From positions 27,886,283-27,950,282 of the forward strand of contig NC_063156.1 of NCBI RefSeq assembly GCF_020921035.1: DNA of 64,000 nt, read 5' to 3'. A program made the translations under genes and the position numbers. Positions 44,201 through 55,604 of the stretch are shown in pieces. How positions within the stretch are numbered: the stretch's first letter is position 1; every line of letters begins with the position of its first letter. The notes under the pieces were generated by a model that saw only the letters and a program-made list of their open reading frames with translations, was not told the origin of the DNA and did no database searches. Source of the stretch: Rhodamnia argentea. Taxonomy: Eukaryota; Streptophyta; Magnoliopsida; Myrtales; Myrtaceae.

Positions 44201-47026
44201 ATTCAGATGCAACACATTTCTCTTAGGTTGGGGTGATCTGGTCAATCCTATGTTTGGTAGATTTGGGGAATAGGACCCAATCATTGGCCTTAGGTGCATA
44301 TGCTCACCATATGTATTCTTACTACACCTTCTGCAGCCATGTTTTTGTAGGAGATGTTCTAGTTTTGAAGGATCCTGAACAATCAAATAACTACTTGGTC
44401 AGAAGATTGGCTGCCATCGAGGGGTATGAAATGGTGTCTACTGATTCAAAAGATGAGCCTTTTGTCCTTGAAAGTGGTAAATGTTGGGTACTTGCTGATA
44501 ACAAAGATCTGAAGCCCAAGGTATATGTGCTGCTAAGTTATATTCTACGTTCATTTCCCGAGTTGACCGATGAGTAGTAATGTTACTTGACTTTACTCGT
44601 TAGTGGTTATGCAACAGGTTATATTTATTTTCTTCAGTTAATAAGCCAATTAACTGTAACAAATCAGTTTCCTTATCACGTTCTGTTGACTTGCCTATCC
44701 AGGGAATAGTTTGGACATTCTGTCTGACTATAGTGAGTATCTAAAGTATGAATGCAACTATGAAAGTCGTTCCCTAGATACTTAACAAAGAAAAATTTCA
44801 GACGAAAAGCTGTACTTGACCAGTATTATTGATCCTAACCTTATAAGTTGATATCTTTTAGGGACAGGTTGTGGGAGTGAGCATCTTGTCACGGTTAAAT
44901 AGTGATATGAATTCCGATTTTGCTTCTGATAATATGTGATGAAGTGCATATTTCTTGTCTGATTGCTTACTTTTGCCACAAAAGTTTATAAAAGTCGTAG
45001 ATGTGGAGATAAGTCATATGTGGGCACCTATTGACTAACTTCATTGGACCTCTAGGCTTAAAGCACGTAGTGTTTCATACTGCAACAGACTAAGTTAGAG
45101 AGCATTCACAACTGCCGGACAAATAGAGGTTTTAATACTGTGAACATAGCTTCTCTTATTATTGTTGTTCAAAAGGAACAAGTCTAATATTGACTATATG
45201 TGAGTCATAGTTTTCTATCATCCATAAGCGCTGCGGTAAATAGCTTGTGTAGTGGGGTTAAGAATCTCAACTCCTAGAGAAGGGCTTGTGAACACATGAT
45301 CGGTCAGCTGTCTCTCTTCTTTAGATGTGTATTTGCAACATTTTTCAGTTATAGCTTTGAGGCTCAAGGAGCCCACAAGACACTCAAATCGTAAATTTAA
45401 CTGAAATTTGATATCTAGAATTTATCACCACAAGGTTACAAATTCTACTTGAGAACTGAATAAACTATAATGACGTCATTGGAACAAAGTTGTGTCCATC
45501 AACTGACAATGTTTTTAACCTCTCTACATAGATCTAAGCTTACCTAAATCTACCACCGAGCATTGTAGCCTAGTGGAATATGTGACACCGTTTTCATGAG
45601 GTAACAAGTTCAAGCTATGTATTGAATGAACTTTTTTCACCTTGTGCTTTGGGTTGCTACCTTATGTGGAGAACCACCAATTTTTTTTTTTTTGTTTAAT
45701 TGTGCTGGTGGGACTGCGGTGACTGGCGCCTACATCTACGGGTGGACTGAGTTGCTAGCATTTGAACCTAACATTCATTAGCTATAATATATTGTACAAT
45801 TCAGTAAGGACTGAAATAAAGTAAAATAGCTGGATAGGTTGAATTGACATCTCACTCTTCTTTGGATAATGTATGTCCGTATGAGAAACTTTTTGATGTC
45901 TTAGAGTGGTAAACTATTAGGTGCAAAGCTGTTGGAAGAAAATAATAGTTGAACGTGTGTGCTTCTTATTTTTGGTAGAGAATGACCTCATTTGTTGGCA
46001 TATGAAAAGAAACACAGAAGTACTGCTACATTTTCCAAAATACCTTATGCCACTAGTTATAGCCATTCAAATATACCTGAGGTGTATATTTACTGGTGTA
46101 GGTGTATATACTGCATTACAAAGTGAAAATACTACAACTCGGAGCCTCCATTTTCATGATCAGTGTACCATATGTAATAGATTGCGAACTGGCATCTTGT
46201 AGCAGAAGCATCTGCTGAAATAAGCCCATAATATTGAGACTGAATTCAAATAAAAACGGATATGAATTTGTGACCGATGCAAATTAGATAAAGCACATGA
46301 CAGGACAGTCTTCATGATATTCACAACAGTATGCTGCAGTCACATAGGAAGGAATACTCTTCTGTTGCTGTTATGGGAATAACAGGAGGACCGTCACGGC
46401 CGTTCGTTCGTATGGCTTGTTTAACAATTATGTGATCGTCAGATACTTCATTGACACTGCTCAAGTCAATACGATTTTCGGTTTGTTTATACTTGTCTTA
46501 TGGGAGGTATCCTACTGCTTTAGTATGGTTTAGTTGCTGCTAATGTCTTTGTGGCTGTTCTAAATTGGCTAGACTAACATCAGAAGAAAACTTCAATTAT
46601 TAAAGTTTAAGAACTGTTGATGCATCACCTTCATAAACACCATGCCTGACCTATTCAGAAACTTATTGATTGCTCCAAATGATCGGTTCTTGTCCTCTCA
46701 TCTCATGGCAGGAAGCACATGACAGTCGAACATTTGGTCCTGTTTTCATGAATGATGTTGTTGGAAGGGCCATATATTGCCTAAGAACAGCTGTAGATCA
46801 TGGCCCGGTGCAGAACAGGTGAGCTGCACAAAACAGGATAATATCATGCAGCTCATGTGTCGAAATGAAACCAGAAGTTGACCAATTATTCTTTAAGCAG
46901 TCAGTATGGTTTTGGTGATTGATCTCTGTTTTATTCATTCGCAGTTATTACAGCATGCAGAAGGATTCGCCTGTCTTGGAAGTTGAATTGGATGTTGACG
47001 AGATGGCGAGGAATCACAAAGCGTGA
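41268..47026 (+). CDS. IMP-like S26 peptidase homologue, probably non-catalytic
   Basis: Five exons, 41268-41339, 42158-42330, 44337-44520, 46712-46818 and 46945-47026, all with GT/AG borders and matching phase, give 205 residues. The protein resembles plant relatives of mitochondrial inner membrane protease (IMP) and signal peptidases of family S26, as in the Arabidopsis At1g06200 type. VFVGDVLVL is the usual block before the Lys motif, and LADN with DSRTFGPV matches the C-terminal box. In the Ser motif the sequence is GEEMAST, with Glu59 at the nucleophile position. In the Lys motif it is LVRRLAAIEG, with Arg104 for Lys. It therefore probably lacks protease activity. Introns are long; intron 4 is 2.2 kb. 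Location in the mitochondrion is inference. Confidence 0.87.
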
Positions 47027-48925
47027 AAAAGTGGCTGACTAAGGTCACTCGCCGGGTTTTGAAGTTCGGGAAAATGGAAGTTCTTGTTACGTCTTTTAGA
47101 ACAAATGGGGACTCACAGGCTACAATTCTTCATTATCGGACAGGCTATCGCTTTGTCATTTTGTCTTGAGTAGGATCGACCATCTCATTTATTCGGTGGC
47201 CCTTACTTCCGCTTTCGCGGAATATGTTAATGGCTGGTGCTTGCCGTCGGTTTACCTTGGTCTATCATGTTTGTCAACAGTGGTATGCTAGGCGAGAAAA
47301 AAATAAAATGAGGGACGGTTATCGAATTTCTTAGTTGTGTCTTTCTCGTCCGGTCGTTCAACTGCAAGTTCTTTTCGCGCAGTCTGGCAAGTTCCTTTCG
47401 CTCAATGCGTCCCCCGCTTGTTCCTAAACATGTGATCTTAATTCGCTGCTGACACATTGAAAGTTACTTCAACATGATGTTATCAAGTGCATGAGATGTT
47501 CACCTTAGACAGTGGTCCAATCTAGATGACCCAATTTCTTTTGTGCCATGAAATTTGTTCTTATTGAAATCAGTCAAATCATTTATCTTAATTTTGGGAG
47601 GATTATTTTTGGGCAAAAAAGGGGTGCTTTTGTTTAACTCTGTTGTAAATCCCTCGTTGATTACACCAAAAAAGAAATGGAAATGGAGATATGCACGGCT
47701 CAATACGTCAAATCTCGAAAGACTGATTTTTTTCGAAGCGCGAACAGAAACTGATATTCTAAAGCGACATGAATTTCAGTAGATGTACTCCTTTTGGACA
47801 GCAAAAGAATTGAATAGACACCGAAAGGGCGATCGCATCCCTTAACGAAATCCACCAATTTGACGACTGAATCAATTTTTTGCACATGACCGTGAGTCAT
47901 GATCACAGGAAAACTGGTAAAGATGGTTCCTTCCTTCGTCCTCTCCTTCAGTTTAACTGACGTTCACGACGAAGTGGTTTCGTTTGGTGCCTCCCTCGTA
48001 CGGATCTGTCGTGTCCGGCAGTCGTGGAAGGGAAAAAGCCTGTGGGGATCTGTGTATCCGATCTTCTTGTCGTCGATTCAAATGGGAATCCCGTAGATGC
48101 TCCTGGTGCTTCCATCTCTCTCGAGCGTTCTGTTCTGTCAAACTTTTTCTTAAACGGATTCCTGACGTCCCCTTCCACCGTTCCTTCTGGAGTGGAGGCT
48201 GCTCAGCCTCTGGGCAACACAGGCAGTCCCCGGAGTGCACGTCGCGGCCCGAAGCGTCCAGGGAAGATCGACCAGACCTGAACAGTTTTGGCATTGCAAA
48301 GTATTCCTCTGTCTTTAAATTTATTTATGTTGGGCTGAGTTGTTATATGAATTAACTAGGTGTAAAAAAAAAAAAAAAATCATAAATAGATTTATGAATT
48401 ACTTAGGCCAATTCCACCTCTATAACTCTTTTTTCATTCTTTTTTGCATTTAACCCAAATTTATCTCTATAATTCTTTTTTCATTCTTTTCGCCTTCACT
48501 CGTTCTCACGCTTACTCAGCATTCTCACGTCAATTTAGAAATATAAATCGGGTATTTACCAGCAAATCTATATTTTAATAAACGAGTTAAAGGATCGAAT
48601 AATTTATGATACAATTCAAACCCGATCCGAATCCTCCGTTTCGTAGGTCTATTGATAAAACAAGAAGAAGGGATGTTGGTCCAACACATGGCGTCACCGT
48701 TGAGGGGAGTGGGAACTTCTCCTTGAGCACCGACACTCTTCCATATCGTTTTCGCTCTGAATTCTATCACCACCAATCCCGCGAAATCGGCCAAATTAAC
48801 GGCAATTCCCCCCACTTTCACATCATCGTCATCATCATCATCGGCGTCGTCGTCTTCTCTCTTGAATCCAAACACGAGATCGTCAGATCTCTCTCTGTCT
48901 CTCAACCCGCGAAGAAGACGGAAGA
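47027..48925. other. 3' flank of the IMP-like gene and 5' flank of the KpsF gene
   Basis: The first few hundred bases are presumably 3' UTR. Near 47.9-48.3 kb lies a small GC-richer ORF region, listed separately. From about 48300 the DNA is AT-rich, then turns CT-rich before the KpsF start. A minus-strand open frame at 48525-48905 has Asp runs and probably is a shadow of the leader. Confidence 0.5.
48024..48281 (+). other. small coding-like ORF of unknown nature
   Basis: An open stretch reads VGICVSDLLVVDSNGNPVDA and ends with a basic tail (SARRGPKRPGKIDQT). Base use is more even than in the surroundings and the residue mix looks protein-like. It lacks a good start: the first codon of the open stretch is GTG, and the frame continues upstream without an ATG. 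It could be an exon of a decayed gene or transposon. I do not recognise the family. Confidence 0.3.
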
Positions 48926-51552
48926 ATGGGTTCTCTCCCTCTTCTCTCTTCCGTAGACCTCCCTACGTCAACCCCAGATTCTCCCCCAGATCAAGCAAAG
49001 GCCACCGCCACCGCCACCGCCATCGACGAACCCACCCTCCTCAAGCTCTTCAAATCCCAGCAGAGCCACCTCAACTTCTTCTTCCAGCACCTCGACCTCC
49101 CTCAGACCCTCCGCTTCACCCAGACCCTCCTCCTCAAATCCTCCTCCCCCGCCGGCGGCACCATCTTCTTCACCGGCGTCGGCAAGTCCGGCTTCGTCGC
49201 CCACAAGATCTCCCAGACCCTCGTCTCCCTCGGCATCCGGTCCGGGTTCCTCTCCCCCGTCGACGCCCTCCACGGCGACATCGGCATTCTCGCCGACCGC
49301 GACGTCCTCGTGCTGTTCAGCAAATCGGGCAACACCGAGGAGCTCCTGCGCCTGGTGCCCTGTGCCCGGGCGAAAGGCTCCTTCTTGATCTCGGTCACGT
49401 CCAGTGAGGATAATTTGTTGAAGCGTTGTTGCGATATGAATGTGTATTTGCCTCTGGAGAGGGAGCTCTGCCCCTTCGACCTCGCCCCGGTCACCTCGAC
49501 CGCGATCCAGATGGTTTTTGGGGATACCGTTGCGATCGCCTTGATGGGCGCGAGGAATTTGAGTAAGGAGGCTTACGCTGCGAACCACCCTGCTGGGAGG
49601 ATCGGCAAGACTCTCATTTTCAAGGTCTGCTTTGTGTTCGATTTCGCAAGGGTTTTCATTGCTTCTGTGAATTGGTGTGACAATGTGGATTAGGATCTAG
49701 ATAAAAGGGTGTGTGGCTCTTGCTCATCTTATGTGCTCGTGGTTGGAAACATATGCCACTGAATGCTGTTGTTTGATTTGTTCATTCCCATTTTGATAAT
49801 TTTTACATTTGTAATGCTCTTGGATTTTATCTGTGAAGCATTTGCCATGATTTAGAGTCTAGTTATCCTTTTATGGTGGGTGTGATGTGGCTTATGTGTT
49901 TGATCAAACTGCTGCGCAGACTTATTGGAAAAAACGAAAAACAAGACTCAATGCTGCCGATAAATTTTGTTTTCTTCGATATAAACTTATATTGTTCAGC
50001 TAATGAACGAGTCATATGAACCAGTCTCACATCAGTTTCTAGTGTGTGAGCAGTTAAGGCTTTTTTTCATTGTTGGTGTGTATTTCTTAGATTTTACTCC
50101 TCTCTGCCACCATTTAATATCTACAAGTACCCTGTCTACGGATCTATGGTTGGAGGATTGGTTGTAAAATCCTTGATGTTTGGTCGTATAGGATGGAAAA
50201 TTTTGAGAAAATGGGAATTCACAGATTCTCTCCTTTGGAATCAGTCTGTGACAGATACAGGGGTTTTCTTTTAATGGCTGTAGATACCACTGTTACCGAG
50301 AAGTATGGTGGCTTTTTAATTATTCGAATTAGTGACGAACTTGCAAATAGAATGGGTTGATTGACATGTTTGAGTGCCGTTGGTCAAAGAGTTAGATCTG
50401 GTTGATTTTGGTATCCAAACAATTGCAATTTAGTAGACTGGTTTGTGTCTTTCATATATGGACATTTACTGGTATTTTGCTGGGTCGAAATAGTCTTGTG
50501 GTGGTGAATTCCTTTCTCTATGTTAAGTTTCTCAATGTCAAATTCTGCTTGATGATGATTGCAATGTCCATTGTTTTCTAGAACCAGGGCAATCATAAAT
50601 GCTGCACGAACATCCTTCCCTCTCCTCTCACCATTCTCCAAATCCATTTCTTACAAATTCAGAATGTCTGATTTGATCGCACCAAATTGAATTCTGCAGT
50701 AAATTTGTATCTGGACAACAACTCCAGCGCATGCTTTACCTTTCTGCTTGCTAACTGCGGCTGCAATAGCATGTCTTCAGTTTGCAATCCACGTTGTTTA
50801 AGCCATAATTTGAGGCTTGCCTGCATGTGAGGTGCAGGTAAAAGATTTGATGAAGAAGCAAAATGAACTACCTGTCTGTAGGGAAGGAGATCTGATAATG
50901 GATCAGCTTGTGGAGCTAACAAGTAAAGGATGTGGGTGCCTTCTTGTCATAGACGAAGGGTGCCACCTGATTGGAACTTTTACGGATGGGGATCTCCGAC
51001 GCACTCTGAAGGCTAGTGGAGAGGGAATCTTCAAGCTCACAGTGGGCGAAATGTGCAACAGGTATGTGAACAACAATCTAGATTATTAATGCTCTAACAG
51101 AAAGACGACACCAAAATTTTGTGAAGTTGGTAATTATTACATTGAGCAAACAAGTATTTATTGTAATATACATATTTTTTAATCTTTTCCATTTTCAATT
51201 CAAGATGCTGTGTCCACGAATTTGGAGGATTGGTAGTACGTTGCAGGGTTCATCCATTATAATCTTTGTTTACCCTTTAAAGAACCTTGGGAAGAAAATT
51301 TGTTTTCAACACATTTCTTGGCCCGCTCAAGCACAAGCACATGGTCTCATGCATAATTTGTCGACTGGGTCCTGATGTTATTTCGGCTGAATTAGGAACC
51401 CGAGAACCATAGGCCCAGAAGCGATGGCAGTGGAAGCTATGGAGAAGATGGAATCTCCACCATCACCAGTACAGTTTTTGCCCGTCATTGATCACCAAAA
51501 TGTAGTGATCGGCATTGTCACATTGCATGGACTGGTCTCTGCAGGCCTCTGA
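48926..51552 (+). CDS. SETH3: KpsF/SETH3-like arabinose-5-phosphate isomerase homologue
   Basis: Exons 48926-49624, 50838-51061 and 51396-51552 join in phase to give 359 residues. The first exon holds a SIS domain: GVGKSG (84-89) and FSKSGNTEE (131-139) bind the sugar phosphate, and the [10 protein letters not shown] stretch is typical of KpsF/KdsD. Exons 2 and 3 form a pair of CBS domains (VKDLMKK..., DGDLRR..., [14 protein letters not shown]). The family makes D-arabinose 5-phosphate from D-ribulose 5-phosphate. In plants this supplies the Kdo pathway used for pectin rhamnogalacturonan II. Length matches Arabidopsis SETH3 (about 350). The leader is CT-rich. The upstream and downstream genes are unrelated. 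Confidence 0.92.
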
Positions 51553-52120
51553 TTTGCATTATTTGGTTTAGATTCGATTCTATTTTTTTAGCAGGAGGAG
51601 AGAGGCTGCACTTCTCCTGTGGATGAGATCATTTGTATTTAAACAGCTGGGTTATTTGTTAGGTGTACTGTACTGTAAAATACCTGCACACCCCCGTTGC
51701 TAGAGCTCGCGTACAATTTGTAGCAGAGATTCAGCGCAAACACAAACGCAATCTATGGTGGAAACGCGCTCAGATGTGGATGTTTCTCTTTTTGTTCTTG
51801 CCATTATATTGCGCAAAGTCGGAATCGGTCATCTGTTAGAGGAAATTTAAGCCACAGATCAGGTCATTCACAAGCTTAAACTGGAAAAGATAGGGAACTG
51901 CGTCTGCAAATTCCCGTGACATGTCTGTCTTCTGTGCCTATCTACATAGCAATAATGCACGAGTACCCAAAGCACTATGAAACAGAACCTACCCGACTCT
52001 AACTTGTTACAGAGATCTAAGCACACTGGTTTTCCCAAATTCTCGCCCATAATGTACAACAGCATATGACTCTCTATACACGACTGCATATGAGCGTGTT
52101 AGGAAGATGCAAGTTCCTAA
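51553..52120. other. intergenic between convergent KpsF and NAC genes
   Basis: About 570 bases hold the two facing 3' flanks. No other gene is seen. Confidence 0.6.
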
Positions 52121-55100
52121 CTAGAGGAAAACCGACCCACCATCCATCTCAATGATCATGTCTTCCAAGTTTGAGGGCAGCGCATCTCCTACCAAACTAT
52201 CGACTTCGAAGTTCATGTCCCACATGAATCCATTACCATCGTCGATGAGCTTTGCGCTTATTCCCTTGGACTGATGCAGAAGATTCGGGGTGGTGGAGTG
52301 GGGCCTGGGGCTGTGGAGAGACGGCGGCGACGTCGAGGATAACGAAGCGACTGGAGGGTAGGTCGCCGCCCCGCCGCAAGAGACAGCTTGATATGGCGAG
52401 GGATCGTAACGGGACGCGTCGAAGTTCGCCGACGGAACAGATGATGCAGCTGTTGCTTCCTTGAACGTGTAATGTGGGCTCAGCAACGTGTTGGTGGCGT
52501 TATCTTCCTTGCTCTTGTGGAACACTCTACACAACACCCAATCCTCCTGCCAGTCGTTTGCCACTGGATTTATTAGCAAAATGAAACGGATAGACTCCGA
52601 AGCAATGCATGACTCGAGAGAGTTCTATCGCCACACTCAAGCTAAATGAGCTTGGACGCATCTCCCTTTCAGGAAATAATGGGGAAACTGACAAATCATT
52701 GTTCTTTCCTTTAAGTAATGTCAACACCCCCCCTCCTCTCTCATGTATATTGCGGACGTACATATCCCAAAAACGCGTAGATGTCGAGCGTTTTTACAAT
52801 GTAATTGGATTAAGGACAATCACATAATCAAAGATAGTTGATTGCATGAGAGAGAGAAAGAGAGAGACCTTGGGAGGCATATGCGGGGACTCCAAGCGAA
52901 ATTCATGCATGATCCAACCGGTTTTGATCCCGTTAGGGGCCCTGTTCCTGTAAAAGACCAGTGTCTTCCTCATCCCCACGACCTCTCGCGTGCTCGGGTC
53001 GTGCACCACGCGGTCCTTGCCCGTAGCCTTCCAGTAACCCGATATCGTCGCGCGGTTGGTCCGGTAGCCGGTGGCGTACTTGCGGTCACGGAAGCTGAAG
53101 AAGTACCACTCGGTCGCGTTGAGCTTCGCCACCTCTGCGTGTTCCCAACGAATATGTAAGCAAAACATTAGCACAGGATGGACAACTAAATGACTCCAAG
53201 CCATGCATAAGGACGTTCGACGACCGACGCGATTATCCAAATTCATTCCGAACATTAAAACCGTGTCGGAAAATCGAATCTTTTGCCGCTCCATCTGATC
53301 GACAGTAAGGATGCTGCCATGATAATACTCGGTAGGGAAGGAAATGCAACGTATGATATACATGTGCAAGAAGCAAATCTGTACATGTGCAGAACATTCC
53401 CTCTTCGGTTTGATTACGGAATGAAAGAGCGTATAACATGAGCAAGGTCGATCATGTTACGTTTGCATTTAGAAACTTGAAAACACAACCTCGAACATCT
53501 TATAGAAAATGACATGTGATCTCATGATAAAATATTAGAGGGAAACACTGAGTAGATAAGTTCTGCCATATAAGATGAGCAATTCCCCCAAACATTGGTT
53601 TATATGCTCACTTCTGAAATGAATTCGTTATTGCTAACTAAAATAACGTGAAGTCTCTCCAATTTTTTCTATGATAAAGACCGTATACTCGTCCCTAACT
53701 TTTGCGACAAGCAAGGTTTTATTAATAATTGTAGCGAAGAGTCAATGTTGGTACAATAATTGGAAGAGGTATTGCCTCTGTGTACAATGCATTTGTGTGT
53801 GCTTCGAGGAATCTAGTTGACAATAACCCCCATGATTACTGAAGCGTCATAATCACCATGTTGACAACTCCACATAATTATTGTGAACTCATGTACGCAG
53901 TGCAATGAATTGCCCTCGTGCATATGGAACACTAATCTCTTAATTTACAATACTATAATGTCGGGGTTCGAAAAGCAACGAAAGAAGCTTAAGCCGTACA
54001 TAATAACACGTTACATACATGTTTTTTTTTTTTTCTAACCCGTTTCCAAATACGTAAGAATTTAAGATAAATGATTTGCCGATTATGGCATCAGAGCCGT
54101 GCGAATCCCGATACTATTATATTATTTGAAAGTTTTTGAGGAAAAACGATTTGCTTCATACTAAGTGTGGCAAAAGAGATAACACGGCTGGAGACATCTT
54201 GGACTCCATGTCTTCGTCCTTTTGGTATACAAGTGTGTAACATGTGTCAATGATTGTGCCTCTGGGTAGCAAACTGTCACCTCTAAGGAGAAAACAGAAA
54301 CATGGACAGATCAATGATTGTCGGCCTTGAGTTTTGGAAGACCGATACCATATTCGAGCTGACCAGGAATTGTAATAATAACATGTTGTGTAACATAATT
54401 CAATGAGGAGTTTCTAGGGTCTAGTCCAGAATCCTTAGTTGTGCGTTAATCTTTTCAAATAAAAAGGAGGAAAGGTCACAAGGAATCTACCGTCTCCAGG
54501 ACAATTTTTGGTTGTCGTAATGTTAATAAATAGCTCCAGAATACTAAAGGTGCAAGTCTAATAAGAACTAGATGTTCTCTAGGTAACTCCAACTCCAGTT
54601 ATACTCAAAAGTTGCATCTAAAACTTCAAATTTTGCCGCGAAATTCGTAATTCTCTATTGCCGGAATTTCGATCCCGTTTTCGTATCCGAACCTCATTAT
54701 TCTGGGTAATTGACAACCTCTCTATCTTTACCCTTACAGTAAATCTTGTGAAAAACTGTGGCAAAACCATGCCAGGCAGCCCATTGGTGTAGTTAGCCAT
54801 CTGTAGAAATGTTGAAATTAGAAGAAAGAGGGAAAGAAAAAAGAGTGAAACCGTGTTGCTTCCCGAAGAATTTTCTAAATAAAAAGCAAGGTTAGAGACT
54901 TATTGCTTCCAAAACGATCACGAGCACAGTGTATTAGAAAGGTGACGTGCTTTGTTCCCCTCTCAAATGATGAGCATTTATATAATACATGTCACTGCTC
55001 GAGATATTTGCGTCTTTTGCAAATAACTTGTGCTAAAATTGTGATTAAACTATGTATCTATATCCCTTCTATCTTGAACCTGAGCTTGCACTACAGACTT

Positions 55101-55409
55101 GGATTGCTGCATGAACAATAATTGCGAAAGGCCAAGCATGAAAAAGGCAAATAACATTCCAAGAACAGCAGCTAAAGATGGAGAGAGAGAGAGAGAGAGA
55201 TGACAAGAAGAAGAAGAAGAAGTAGTAGAAGCGGACATACCAGGAAGTTGCCACGGCTCGCAAGTGTGCAAATCGACTTCAACCAAACTCCCCTTCAAGA
55301 CCTCTTCATTGGCAATCTTCCTGTACAGATAATGGCACACCAGCTCCTCATCACTCGGAAAGAATCTGAACCCAGGAGGCAGCGTCGCCCCGATATCTCT
55401 CAACCCCAT
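52121..55409 (-). CDS. NAC transcription factor
   Basis: Minus-strand exons 55241-55409, 52869-53134 and 52121-52546 join in phase to give 286 residues. All five NAC subdomains are present: A ([19 protein letters not shown]), B ([13 protein letters not shown]), C ([32 protein letters not shown]), D ([25 protein letters not shown]) and E ([13 protein letters not shown]). The two introns sit where they usually fall in NAC genes. The C-terminal part (from about 160) is Ser/Pro-rich and ends in an acidic stretch, a likely activation region. The start [14 protein letters not shown] recalls NAC021/022-like proteins. NAC factors bind CACG-type sites as dimers; the target process here is unknown. Confidence 0.93.
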
Positions 55410-55591
55410 TTCAAGAAACCCAAAACACAGAAACCTTAGCCCAAAAGGAAGAAAGAGGAGCAGAGAGATCGCCTCTCTTCTTTAGGGTTTGGCAGTAGAC
55501 GAGAAGGAAAAGAACCCTCAACTCAATTCTTCTTCGCGACTAACTTTTTTCCTAAGTGCTGGTGTCATGAGGAAAGCTGTCATCTCTCTGT

Positions 55592-55604
55592 GTTTATATA
55601 TAGC
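55592..55604 (-). promoter_or_regulatory. probable TATA box of the NAC gene
   Basis: On the minus strand CTATATATAAAC lies about 185 bases upstream of the ATG at 55409. The leader between them is CT-rich on that strand. Confidence 0.5.

Noticed and set aside
48968..49588. Minus-strand open frame of about 206 codons, rich in Glu and Gly, opposite KpsF exon 1
   Set aside because: It is antisense to a clear SIS-domain exon and reflects the third-position C bias of that exon.
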